This document shows positions 8,175-16,862 of a stretch of DNA of 64,000 nucleotides, one piece after another. This DNA comes from Caproicibacterium amylolyticum (GTDB lineage Bacteria; Bacillota; Clostridia; Oscillospirales; Acutalibacteraceae). Made by a program: the position numbers and the translations under genes. The stretch covers positions 434,001 to 498,000 of the forward strand of contig NZ_CP060696.1 in the NCBI RefSeq assembly GCF_014467055.1. The letters run 5' to 3'. The notes under the pieces are model-generated. The model saw only the letters and a list, made by a program, of their open reading frames with translations. It was not told the DNA's origin and did no database searches. Numbering within the stretch: the first letter of the stretch is position 1; the number at the start of each line of letters is the position of its first letter.

Positions 8175-9672
8175 GCTGCTTTTTGCAGAGGATGAAAGCG
8201 CAACACGAAACGGTATCCTGGAGTCAATAGATTGGAATTCACTGGGTATTCGGACGGTACAGGCAGAAAAAAACGGAGCGCTTGCTTTTCAGGCCGCAGA
8301 AGAAGGTTTTTGTCCTGACATTTTGTTAACGGATATCAAAATGCCGCGTATGGACGGCATTGAGCTTTCCAGAAAGATTCGCAGCCTGAATCCGCAGTGT
8401 TCCATTCTCATCATCAGCGGATATGCTGAGGTGGATTACCTGAAGTCTGCGATTCAGCTGAAAGCAATCAACTTTGTGGACAAACCAATTAAGTTGGATG
8501 AACTGACCGAGCAGATTCGCCGTGCTGTGAATGCACAGGATGAACTGCGGGAGAAAAAGGAACTGCTGAAAATGGAAATTGGTTCTATGTTGCGCTATTC
8601 CGGATTTTCTGCTCAGAAATTGGAACATGTGCTGCGGGAACTTTACCCGCAGCTTCCGGCAAGTTTGTACAGCCGGGCAGTTCTCATTCGTGTGCTGACA
8701 GCGGATGGCAATCCTGTACCAGACAGCAGCCTCTTTTCAATCTTATCAGAAGTGCAGGCTGTTTTGCGGGGGGAAGACTCCGTTTGTATTCCGGCTATCC
8801 ATAAATCCTGCATACAGCTTTCTCTGTTTGGAGAAAAAGGCCTGTCCTGCTGCGAAATTGAAGTGCTCCTCAATAAAGCTTTGCCACAGTATCGATTATA
8901 TTTCTGTGAGGGGACAGATGTGCCGCTTGCGGAATATGAGTTTTCCCTGAAACAGACATCCGGCCTGCTGCCGCAGATTTTTTACAATCAGGATAGGCAT
9001 CTGCTGACACCAGATATGGGAATTTCACTTTCAGAGCCGGTGCAGCTGCCGGATTTGCAGCCATTGTCGGATTTATTGCTGACCAAAGACCGTGAAAAAG
9101 TGAAGCATTATATACAAACTTTGTTGAACGAGATGAGCCATGGAAAGAAACGACTTTCCCCTGACGGCATCGCGGAATTTTGCTTTCGTATCCTGTTGAA
9201 GCTGATACCAAAGGAGGACAAATTTTCTGCGGAATCTAACCGGGATTCCGCTGCCGAGTGGCTTACCTCCTGTGTCTTTCTGGACCGGATGGAAAAAGAA
9301 CTGCTGCAGGAAGTGGACCGCTGTTTTGATTCCTTTGGCAGTGACGGAGGTTCTTCTTTGATTGACCGCGTTTTAGTTTATATTAAGGAAAATTACTGCA
9401 AACAGGAGCTTTCCCTGAATTTACTGAGTCAGCAGTTTTATGTTTCCAACGTTTACCTTTGTGTAAAATTTAAAGAAAAAGTCGGCAAGACCTTCGTGCG
9501 TTACCTGACGGAACTGCGTATTCAAAAAGCCAGCCAGATGCTGCGTGAAAATGATCTAAAAATCAATACGATTGCGGAAAATGTTGGATTTGACAACGGA
9601 AGTTATTTTACAAAAATCTTTAAACGTGAGGTTGGGATGACACCGGCTGAATACCGCAAATTTGCGGTATAG
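8167..9672 (+). CDS. YesN-type response regulator with AraC DNA-binding domain
   Basis: This 501-residue protein has a receiver domain at residues 1-125 with the acidic pocket AEDE, phospho-acceptor D56 in LLTDIKMP, and KP in FVDKPIKL. A long middle region of about 250 residues follows, typical of YesN proteins, then a C-terminal AraC-type double helix-turn-helix at about 400-500 (LSLNLLSQQFYVSNVYL and INTIAENVGFDNGSYFTKIF). It is the partner of the upstream kinase and probably activates the importer 1 operon. The start overlaps the kinase stop in the string ATGTATAA, after AAAGGAGGAG. Confidence 0.94.
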   Translation: MYKLLFAEDESATRNGILESIDWNSLGIRTVQAEKNGALAFQAAEEGFCPDILLTDIKMPRMDGIELSRKIRSLNPQCSILIISGYAEVDYLKSAIQLKAINFVDKPIKLDELTEQIRRAVNAQDELREKKELLKMEIGSMLRYSGFSAQKLEHVLRELYPQLPASLYSRAVLIRVLTADGNPVPDSSLFSILSEVQAVLRGEDSVCIPAIHKSCIQLSLFGEKGLSCCEIEVLLNKALPQYRLYFCEGTDVPLAEYEFSLKQTSGLLPQIFYNQDRHLLTPDMGISLSEPVQLPDLQPLSDLLLTKDREKVKHYIQTLLNEMSHGKKRLSPDGIAEFCFRILLKLIPKEDKFSAESNRDSAAEWLTSCVFLDRMEKELLQEVDRCFDSFGSDGGSSLIDRVLVYIKENYCKQELSLNLLSQQFYVSNVYLCVKFKEKVGKTFVRYLTELRIQKASQMLRENDLKINTIAENVGFDNGSYFTKIFKREVGMTPAEYRKFAV

Positions 9673-9761
9673 CTGCTTCTTGCTGCGTCTTTTCTGTGCT
9701 TTAGTTACAGAAGGATAATCAAAAACCGGGTATACTAAGCTTCATACTAGGAGGTGCTGAA

Positions 9762-10622
9762 ATGGCAGATGTAATAATTATTGGTTCGGGTCCCGCAGGT
9801 GTGTCAGCTGCGCTGTATACTGCACGTGCTGGACTGAATACGATCATTTTATCTATGGGCAGCGGTGCTTTAGCCAAAGCAGAGGCAATCCAAAATTATT
9901 ACGGGTTTTCATCCCCGGTTTCTGGACAAGCGCTGGCACAGGCTGGAATTGAAGGTGCCAAAAATGTTGGTGTGCATTTTGAAACAGGTGAGGTCGTCGG
10001 AGTTGGCTTTGACGAGAATTTAATTGTAGAAACAGCAGCGCAAAGCTATCAGGCAGATTTTGTAATTCTGGCAACCGGTTCCCCCCGTGCAACGCCGCGT
10101 ATCCCTGGTATCGAAGCATTTGAAGGAAAAGGTGTCAGCTACTGCGCTGTTTGTGATGCTTTTTTTTATAAAGGAAAAAATGTTTGTGTTTTAGGAACAG
10201 GGGAATATGCAATCCATGAGATTGCCGCACTGCAGCCAGTGGCCGCGTCTATCACACTTTTAACTAATGGCGAAAAACCATCTGCCGAACTGCCGGATGG
10301 TGTAATGGTGAATACCACGAAAATTTCTGCGATTACCGGCGATGACCGTGTAGAGAAGGTTCAGCTTGCGGACGGCACCGAAATAGCAACAGACGGTATC
10401 TTCGTTGCCTATGGCGTAGCAGGAAGCACTGCTCTTGCAAGAAAAATCGGTGCGCAAATTGACGGCAATAAAATTGTTGTCGATGAAAATATGGCAACCA
10501 ACGTTCCCGGTCTGTATGCAGCTGGTGATTGCACCGGCGGACTGCTTCAAATCTCAAAAGCGGTATATGAAGGAGCAAAAGCGGGAATGGAAATTTCAAA
10601 ACTTGCACGGAAAATCAGGTAA
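9762..10622 (+). CDS. Thioredoxin-reductase-like FAD oxidoreductase, NADPH motif missing
   Basis: This 286-residue flavoprotein has the FAD motif GSGPAG (residues 8-13), the redox pair C128-A-V-C131 followed by D, and the C-terminal FAD signature GLYAAGDC. It is about 20 residues shorter than typical TrxB. The second dinucleotide fold reads VLGTGEYAIHEIA instead of GGGDSA, and the HRR-type NADPH-phosphate motif expected soon after is absent (the segment reads TLLTNGEKPSAEL). This resembles the pyridine-nucleotide-independent, ferredoxin-linked thioredoxin reductases of clostridia, which is inference. AGGAGG precedes the ATG. A thioredoxin gene at 14086-14397 is a possible partner. Confidence 0.85.
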   Translation: MADVIIIGSGPAGVSAALYTARAGLNTIILSMGSGALAKAEAIQNYYGFSSPVSGQALAQAGIEGAKNVGVHFETGEVVGVGFDENLIVETAAQSYQADFVILATGSPRATPRIPGIEAFEGKGVSYCAVCDAFFYKGKNVCVLGTGEYAIHEIAALQPVAASITLLTNGEKPSAELPDGVMVNTTKISAITGDDRVEKVQLADGTEIATDGIFVAYGVAGSTALARKIGAQIDGNKIVVDENMATNVPGLYAAGDCTGGLLQISKAVYEGAKAGMEISKLARKIR

Positions 10623-10755
10623 GTGTATCGAATACAGGAATTTGTCTGTTGTTGCCCAATGAACGCGCTGGTATTTAAGTTAACATATCCTTTCCTTGCT
10701 ATATGTAAAAAATTATGTTATCGTAGAATTATGCCGATATATAGGAGACGATGAC

Positions 10756-11430
10756 ATGATTGAGAATGATTGCAGCGATTTATTCGTTCAGAATTTTTCG
10801 TTTTGGAAACATTTGACGGATACGGAAAAGCAGTTTTTATGTGACAACACGGCTCCGGTACACTATTTTAAGGGGACAAATGTCCACAATGGGAATTCCG
10901 ATTGCATTGGTGTCTTATTAATCAAAAGCGGCCAGCTGCGCACTTATATGCTGTCGGAGGATGGACGTGATATCACTTTGTATCGGCTCTTTGGCGGCGA
11001 TGTTTGTATTTTGTCTGCATCCTGTGTACTGGATGCCATAACATTCGATGTCTTTATTGATGCGGAAGAGGACACGGATGTTCTGCTTATCAATTCTGCC
11101 GCTTTTCGCCAGCTGGCAGACCAGAACATTTACGTGAAATGTTTTGGCTACCAGCTGACCGCTGCACGCTTTTCAGATGTAATGTGGGCAATGCAGCAGA
11201 TTTTATTTATGGGAGCAGACAAGCGCCTTGCCATATTTCTCTCGGATGAAATTAGTAAGAGCGGCAGCAATGAAATTAAAATGACCCATGAGCAGATTGC
11301 ACGATATATGGGCAGCGCCCGCGAGGTGGTTTCCCGAATGCTGAAATACTTTTCCGAAGAAGGCATCGTAGAACTTTATAGAGGCGGCATACGAATTATT
11401 GATAAGAAAAAACTTCATAGTTTGATTTAA
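10756..11430 (+). CDS. Crp/Fnr-family transcriptional regulator
   Basis: This 224-residue protein has an N-terminal cyclic-nucleotide-binding-type beta roll (GVLLIKSGQLRTYMLSEDGR, then LYRLFGGDVCILSAS) and a C-terminal winged helix with the recognition helix in GSAREVVSRMLKYF. No N-terminal Fe-S cysteine cluster is evident, though several single cysteines occur. The frame extends upstream, but the ATG at 10756 has GGAG at the right distance. It lies between two redox genes and converges on the sulfur-transfer fusion gene. Similar regulators often sit beside CoA-disulfide reductases, so control of this block is a reasonable guess. Confidence 0.9.
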   Translation: MIENDCSDLFVQNFSFWKHLTDTEKQFLCDNTAPVHYFKGTNVHNGNSDCIGVLLIKSGQLRTYMLSEDGRDITLYRLFGGDVCILSASCVLDAITFDVFIDAEEDTDVLLINSAAFRQLADQNIYVKCFGYQLTAARFSDVMWAMQQILFMGADKRLAIFLSDEISKSGSNEIKMTHEQIARYMGSAREVVSRMLKYFSEEGIVELYRGGIRIIDKKKLHSLI

Positions 11431-11481
11431 GTGGCAGCAGAAATTTGTTTGCCAAATGGAAGAAAAAAATACAGCTAAAAC

Positions 11482-11524
11482 AAAAAGCTAAGGACAGGAA
11501 AAATCCCTGTCCTTAGCTTTTTTT
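11482..11524. terminator. Bidirectional terminator
   Basis: A perfect stem AAAGCTAAGGACAG / CTGTCCTTAGCTTT is flanked by an A-run and a T-run. It serves both the Crp/Fnr gene and the convergent fusion gene. Confidence 0.92.
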
Positions 11525-11534
11525 AATCAATTTA

Positions 11535-14000
11535 TTAGATGAAAAGATTCACATTGGATTCCTCGGCATCCCCCAGATAGGTACCAACGCCGCCAAGTTC
11601 CACACCGTCAATGAGTTCTTCTTTTTTGATGCCCATTACGTCCATGCTCATAGTGCAGGCTACAATTTTGACGCCCGCCTGCATGGCCTTTTGAATGAGC
11701 GCTTCCAGCGAGTCCACACTCTTGTCATTCATGATTTTTTTCATCATGGCTGTGCCCATGCCGCCCATATTCATCTTGGACAGCTTCAGCTTTTTGCTGC
11801 CACGGGGAAGCATGGCGCCGAACATGGATTCCATCAGGCTCTTTTTGACCGGCTGCTTTTTTTCTTTGCGCAAAGCAGTCAGACCCCAGAAGGTAAAGAA
11901 CATGGTGACCGGACGCCCCATTGCGGCAGCACCGTTGGCAATGATAAAGCTGGCCAGCACCTTATCCAGATCCCCGGAAAAAACGATGATTGTTTTTCCT
12001 CCCGAAGAATCCATTACCACAGTATCCTTCACCGCGGTGGCAGGCTTGGTGCTCTTTTTTACGCAGGCTACATAGTCGTTTCCGCGGCGTTCGTTTGACA
12101 CCAGTGTATTTCCGGTTCTGCGGCACCATGCGCCAATATCGCGGGCAAAGCCGGGGTCAGAGGCGGAAACCTCTATTACCTCGCCATCCTTCATATTCTT
12201 CATGGTTTCAAATACCTTCATGATTGGGCCGGGACACTGCATTCCGCTGCAGTCGATTCGCATGGCTGCAGTAGGATGATCTGCGTTATCCGTATGGTCG
12301 TTGTCAGAAATCGTTACTGGGGCGGTAAATACAGAGGTCTCCGTTTGTGGATGAACAGACTGATAAAACCGGGTTCCTGCAGGGTACAGCTTTACATTCG
12401 TAAAGCCATTCTGCATCAGGATGCGCGCGGCGTTATAGGAACGCACACCGATGGCGCAGAAGGTAATAATCTCTTTACTGCGGTCCAGCTCCGTCAGGCG
12501 GCTGCGCAGCTGGCCAAGCGGGATATGAACAGCGTTAGGAATGGTAAATGCCATGAGTTCGGCATCTTCTCTTACATCCAGCAAAACCGCATCCGGATGC
12601 TTATGTTCGACATCCCAATCAGAAAACACCACCAGACCGTTCAGCACATTTTCGGCCACAAAACCTGCCATGTTTACCGGGTCTTTTGCGGAAGAGTACG
12701 GCGGCGCATAAGCAAGCTCCAGCTTTTTCAGGTCATCAATCCCAGCTCCCATCCGCAGGGCGACTGCCAGTGTGTCAATGCGTTTATCCACACCGTCACG
12801 CCCGACAATCTGCGCGCCGAAAATCTTCCTGCCGTCCATAGAAAAAAGCAGCTTCAACGTCATAGGAACAGCACCCGGATAGTAGCCGGCGTGGGAATTC
12901 TGCGTGATGATAATACTTTCGTAGTCCTTGCCTTTTGTAAGGCCGCGCTTTTGCAGAGTCTTTTCATTGGAACCAGTGGAAGCTGCGGTCAAATCAAATA
13001 CCTTTGCCACGCTGGTGCCTTGTGTGCCTTCATATCGCTCCTGAGCGCCCGCAATGTTATTAGCCGCAATGCGTCCCTGCTTGTTAGCCGGGCCTGCCAG
13101 CGGAACCATAGTACGTTCCTTGGAAACGAAGTCTTCCACTTCAATCACATCGCCTACTGCATAAATGGACGGATCAGAGGTTTTCAGAGTGTCATCCACC
13201 ACAATGCCGCCGCGCACGTTCAAAGAAAGGCCCGCGGCTTTGGCAAGCTCGCTGTTGGGGCGAACACCGATAGCAAGAATAATCAGGTCGGTTTCTACTG
13301 CTTTTCCGCTTTTCAGTGTTACTGTTACTCGGTCGTTTTCCTCCCGAAAGGAGGCAACACCGTCTCCAAGGAAAAGCTTTACACCGTTTTGCAGAATGTT
13401 TTCGTGGAGTATCTGCGCCATTTCATAGTCAAGCGGTGCCATGACTTGGTCCATCGCTTCAATTAGTGACACTTCAATGCCGGCATGACGCAGGTTTTCT
13501 GCCATTTCAAGGCCGATAAAACCACCGCCAATGACGGCAGTTTTCTTGATATTCTGTTTCTGAATGAGTGCATGAATGCGATCAGTGTCCGGTACCGTCC
13601 ACAGGGTCTGAATACGGGAAGACTCGATTCCTGGAATCGGAGGACGAACCGGAGAGGAGCCGGTGGCAATCACCAAGGTATCATAAGCTTCCTCATAGAT
13701 TTCGCCTGTTTCCAAGCGCTTTACAATAATCACTTTCTTATCCCGATCGATGGAAACAACCTCGTTTTGTACCCGAACATCCACTTTAAACTTTTTCTGC
13801 ATGGCTTCCGGGGTCTGCAAAATCAGAGCGTCTCGGGATTTGATGACATCACCCACATGATAGGGCAATCCACAGTTGGCATACGAAATGTACTTGCCGC
13901 GTTCCAACAGTATGATGTTGGCTTCCTCATCCAATCTGCGAAGTCTTGCAGCGCAGCTGGCACCACCCGCTACACCACCGATAATAACAACCTTTTTCAT
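11535..14000 (-). CDS. CoA-disulfide reductase / rhodanese / TusA / DsrE-like four-domain fusion
   Basis: This 821-residue cytoplasmic protein joins four sulfur-handling modules. Residues 1-450 form a pyridine-nucleotide-disulfide oxidoreductase of the CoA-disulfide/persulfide reductase type, with GGVAGGASCA, active Cys43 in SYANCGLPY, the NAD fold GGGFIGLEMAE and AVGDVIEV. Residues 455-550 are a rhodanese with Cys515 in FCAIGVRS. Residues 580-648 are a TusA-like domain with CPGP at 589-592. Residues 668-821 are a DsrE/DsrF-like domain with Cys782. Together they could reduce CoA or polysulfide persulfides and pass sulfane sulfur along a cysteine relay; that chain is inferred. AGGAGG precedes the ATG, and a thioredoxin gene lies just upstream in the same direction. 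Confidence 0.93.
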   Translation of the reverse strand: MKKVVIIGGVAGGASCAARLRRLDEEANIILLERGKYISYANCGLPYHVGDVIKSRDALILQTPEAMQKKFKVDVRVQNEVVSIDRDKKVIIVKRLETGEIYEEAYDTLVIATGSSPVRPPIPGIESSRIQTLWTVPDTDRIHALIQKQNIKKTAVIGGGFIGLEMAENLRHAGIEVSLIEAMDQVMAPLDYEMAQILHENILQNGVKLFLGDGVASFREENDRVTVTLKSGKAVETDLIILAIGVRPNSELAKAAGLSLNVRGGIVVDDTLKTSDPSIYAVGDVIEVEDFVSKERTMVPLAGPANKQGRIAANNIAGAQERYEGTQGTSVAKVFDLTAASTGSNEKTLQKRGLTKGKDYESIIITQNSHAGYYPGAVPMTLKLLFSMDGRKIFGAQIVGRDGVDKRIDTLAVALRMGAGIDDLKKLELAYAPPYSSAKDPVNMAGFVAENVLNGLVVFSDWDVEHKHPDAVLLDVREDAELMAFTIPNAVHIPLGQLRSRLTELDRSKEIITFCAIGVRSYNAARILMQNGFTNVKLYPAGTRFYQSVHPQTETSVFTAPVTISDNDHTDNADHPTAAMRIDCSGMQCPGPIMKVFETMKNMKDGEVIEVSASDPGFARDIGAWCRRTGNTLVSNERRGNDYVACVKKSTKPATAVKDTVVMDSSGGKTIIVFSGDLDKVLASFIIANGAAAMGRPVTMFFTFWGLTALRKEKKQPVKKSLMESMFGAMLPRGSKKLKLSKMNMGGMGTAMMKKIMNDKSVDSLEALIQKAMQAGVKIVACTMSMDVMGIKKEELIDGVELGGVGTYLGDAEESNVNLFI

Positions 14001-14085
14001 TGTTTCCTCCTTGTTGAATGTATGTTGTGAAATGACAGTAAGCAGCGAAAGACTTTTCTCTTCCGCTGCTTACCACGCCAATTTA

Positions 14086-14397
14086 TTACTTCCCAATCAT
14101 ACTGAGAATTTCGGTCTTAGGCTTTACGCCAACAGACTGCTGCTCTATTTTGCCGTCCTTGATAAGAACCAGCGTGGGAATGCTCATTACGCCGAACTGA
14201 CGGGCAAGCTCCGGCTGTTCATCTACATTTACTTTACCGACCTTAATATCAGCGGTTTCTTCTGCAATTTCGTCCACAACGGGCGAAAGCATCTTGCAGG
14301 GTCCGCACCAGCTGGCCCAGAAGTCCAGCAGGACAGGTTTGTCGGAGTTTGTAACCTCGGTGTTGTAGTTGGAATTGGTAATTGTTAAAACAGACAT
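14086..14397 (-). CDS. trxA: Thioredoxin
   Basis: This 103-residue protein is a complete single-domain thioredoxin with the active site WASWCGPCKM (Cys31 and Cys34), the cis-proline segment SIPTLVLIKDG and the usual ending. It reduces protein disulfides in the cytoplasm. AAGGAG lies before the ATG. It is probably cotranscribed with the downstream fusion gene (85-base gap) and could receive electrons from the TrxR-like protein at 9762-10622. Confidence 0.95.
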   Translation of the reverse strand: MSVLTITNSNYNTEVTNSDKPVLLDFWASWCGPCKMLSPVVDEIAEETADIKVGKVNVDEQPELARQFGVMSIPTLVLIKDGKIEQQSVGVKPKTEILSMIGK

Positions 14398-14571
14398 ATT
14401 TATTCTCCTTTTCTTTTTGTAGTTCGTTTCTTATGAGCTTAGTATATCCAATAATGAAGCATCTCTCTGTAATTGAGTCACAAAAGAATTTTTATCGGCA
14501 AAAATCATGTCGAGTTCCTTTTGTCGTATCTTATCATTTATCGCTGCTTTCATGCAAAGTCGTGAAAGTAC

Positions 14572-14622
14572 TTGACAACTATTTTAGGCAGTTGTATAAT
14601 ATTAAATATAGGCAACTGCCTA
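14572..14622 (+). promoter_or_regulatory. Consensus promoter with BlaI-type operator
   Basis: TTGACA (14572-14577) and TATAAT (14595-14600) are separated by exactly 17 bases. GGCAGTTG (14587-14594) and CAACTGCC (14613-14620) are inverted copies flanking the -10 box, and TAGGCAACTGCCTA (14609-14622) is itself a palindrome. The placement suits autorepression by the BlaI-family product of the next gene. Confidence 0.82.
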
Positions 14623-14640
14623 AAAAGGAAGGTGAATAAA

Positions 14641-15027
14641 TTGAACGAGATGAAAAAGCTGCCGGATTCAGAATTTGCGGTGATGCAGGCAGTGTGGGCG
14701 CAGACGCCGCCGGTTACCGCCGGGCAAGTGCAGAACTTGGTGTCGGAATACGGCTGGAAACTGCCAACGGTCATTTCTTTTCTGAAGCGTCTGGTGGAAA
14801 AAGGCTATCTTAGTACGCAGAAAGAAGGCAAGGAACGCCGCTTTTCACCGCTGATAGAGCAGCAGAACTATTTACAGTTTGAAACGCAAAGTTTTTTAAA
14901 GCAATATCATGGAAGTTCTGTGGCCAGTTTGGTGAATACACTGTACAACGGCAAAAGTATTTCAGACAGCGAATTGGATGATTTGCTGCAGTGGGTGCAC
15001 AGAAAAAAAGAGGAGAATGACGCATGA
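14641..15027 (+). CDS. BlaI/MecI/CopY-family repressor
   Basis: This protein of about 128 residues has the penicillinase-repressor winged helix (LPDSEFAVMQAVWAQTPPVT, then GWKLPTVISFLKRLVEKGYL), where the conserved WK.TV.T.L pattern is recognisable. The C-terminal half should provide dimerisation and the protease-sensitive linker. The start is taken as TTG at 14641, 8 bases after AAGGAAGG; ATG at 14650 is the alternative. It overlaps the next gene by four bases (ATGA). It likely represses the promoter just upstream. Confidence 0.92.
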   Translation: MNEMKKLPDSEFAVMQAVWAQTPPVTAGQVQNLVSEYGWKLPTVISFLKRLVEKGYLSTQKEGKERRFSPLIEQQNYLQFETQSFLKQYHGSSVASLVNTLYNGKSISDSELDDLLQWVHRKKEENDA

Positions 15028-16712
15028 AGACATTCTTGATTTCTTCTTTTACGGTTGCAGTGGTAATGCTGATATACCGGATGCTACTGCCGTGGCTGCA
15101 AAAGAAGTACTCGGTGCGGGCGCTGTGCGTAGTCTGGATTTTTCTGGCCTTTAGCCTGCTGGTTCCGGTGCGTCCGGCATTGCCGCTACTTCCGGCACAG
15201 CCGGGTACAGCAGTGTCTGTACCACAGCGGCCGGTGTCAGTGACTGCTTTTCCAATAAAGAAACCGCATGTGGTTACTGTACAGCAAGCGTCGGAACGTG
15301 CACAGACGCAGCCATTTTCACCGGAGACAGGGCTGATGGTAGTTTGGCTTGTTGGCGTGGCAGCGTCTGTGCTGTATGCAGTTTTGCGTCAGCACAGTTT
15401 TGTAAAGCTGGTACGGCATTGGAGCTGTCCCTGTGAAAATGCAGAGTTGCTGACGCTGCTGGAGGAGTGCCGCAAACAGGTGGAGGTACACAGTGCGGTT
15501 AGGCTTTACATCTGTTCGGCGGTACAGTCACCCATGAAAATAGGTTTGCTTCAGCCTGCTATTTTACTGCCAAAAAAGAAATATCAAAATGAACAATACC
15601 GCTTCTTTTTTCTTCACGAACTAACGCATCACAAGAATCACGACTTGTGGGAACGCTTTCTGGTGCTGACTGTTTCTGCAATCCATTGGTTTAATCCGGC
15701 TGTTTATTTGATGCAGCAGTCCTTGAGTGAACTTCAGGAGCTGCGCTGTGATGCGGCGGTATTAAAGGGGACGAATTTGGAGCTCCGCTGTCAGTACACC
15801 CAAACTGTTTTGGAAGTTGCAAAAGACTGTACCTGCAGAAAGGCTGCACTTACTACAGCGTTTGCAAGCAATCACAATGGCCTAAAAAGTCGCGTACACA
15901 ATGCCATGGAAACAGATGTGAAGCGCCGTGGAACAGCGTGTGTGGCATGTGGTTTATGTGCGGCGATTCTGGCAGGCTGCACCTTGGTTCCGGCCAGTGC
16001 GGGCACAAGCGCGGCAGTGCGTTCGGTTCCGGAAAAACCGCTGGTGGAAAGTGCCGTTTCTTCTTGGACGTTTCAGCCAGGTGTGACGAAACCGGCTGCT
16101 TCCAGCAAACCGGTACTTTCCAGCAAGCCAGTGGCTTCCTCTGCGTCGGCTGTGCATATTGCTTTGTGCAAACCAAAGGCTGCCGCAGTGAAGAGGCAAT
16201 CCAGCAGCGTGCCGGTTTCCGCGGCTTCTGCCACCAGCAGTACTGATACCAAAGCTTTTTCAAAGGAAGCCAGCGAGCCAGCGCAGCTGTCTGATTACCT
16301 AAAGCTGACATTTTCTCAGCTAAAAAAAGCTTATGGGCCTGAAGTAAAATACAATTACACTTCTAGAAATATGATAAATTACAGCTTTTATTATCTTGGC
16401 AGCAGCCTGCGGTTTGCTTTTGCAGATACAGGCAGTGACATGTCCAACAGCAAGCCACAGGCAGCTTACTATTATAATTACGGAAATAACGGCACAGTGA
16501 CCGCGCAAGGTGGGCTGAAAATAAATTTGACATATCAGCAAGTTCAAAAGGTGCCGGGCTCTAAACTACGTCACTCCAGCATAGAAAACGACCCCGCTGC
16601 TTGGGAGGTGATGCTGCCAGATAATATTCGTTATAGCTATGTTGGCAGTGAAAACGCTCCGCCAGCTTGGAATGCCGTTGCATACAGGATTTCAGTTGGA
16701 TCAGCTGAATAA
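15024..16712 (+). CDS. BlaR1/MecR1-like M56 membrane metallopeptidase with novel C-terminal domain
   Basis: This 562-residue sensor-protease has N-terminal membrane spans near residues 4-24, 33-52 and 103-121. Its zinc site is HELTHHKNH (198-206), with the third ligand likely E239 in ELRCDAA, followed by a span at about 303-321. In BlaR1 the last span is followed by a beta-lactam-binding domain. Here a Ser/Ala/Pro/Lys-rich linker (about 326-415) leads to a 140-residue domain I do not recognise (LTFSQLKKAYGPEVKYNYTS onward) with no SxxK penicillin-binding motif. It would cleave the BlaI-type repressor when an unknown extracellular signal binds. The target genes are unknown; the secreted LRR gene follows. 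Confidence 0.88.
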   Translation: MKTFLISSFTVAVVMLIYRMLLPWLQKKYSVRALCVVWIFLAFSLLVPVRPALPLLPAQPGTAVSVPQRPVSVTAFPIKKPHVVTVQQASERAQTQPFSPETGLMVVWLVGVAASVLYAVLRQHSFVKLVRHWSCPCENAELLTLLEECRKQVEVHSAVRLYICSAVQSPMKIGLLQPAILLPKKKYQNEQYRFFFLHELTHHKNHDLWERFLVLTVSAIHWFNPAVYLMQQSLSELQELRCDAAVLKGTNLELRCQYTQTVLEVAKDCTCRKAALTTAFASNHNGLKSRVHNAMETDVKRRGTACVACGLCAAILAGCTLVPASAGTSAAVRSVPEKPLVESAVSSWTFQPGVTKPAASSKPVLSSKPVASSASAVHIALCKPKAAAVKRQSSSVPVSAASATSSTDTKAFSKEASEPAQLSDYLKLTFSQLKKAYGPEVKYNYTSRNMINYSFYYLGSSLRFAFADTGSDMSNSKPQAAYYYNYGNNGTVTAQGGLKINLTYQQVQKVPGSKLRHSSIENDPAAWEVMLPDNIRYSYVGSENAPPAWNAVAYRISVGSAE

Positions 16713-16862
16713 AAATCAGCTGTGAAAATGCAAAGCAGCTTTATTTATAAATCTGCATTTACAACACAATATGGCTGGCAAATGGTCAGCCAAACACTTC
16801 GACAGGTACAGAAAAGTAGCCGTTCTGTATAACATTGAGATTTGGAGAAAGAGGTATTTTCA

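Noticed and set aside
12276..13466. Long open frame of 396 codons on the plus strand.
   Set aside because: It is antisense to the well-supported four-domain fusion gene and its protein has no recognisable motif; codon structure of the real gene explains it.
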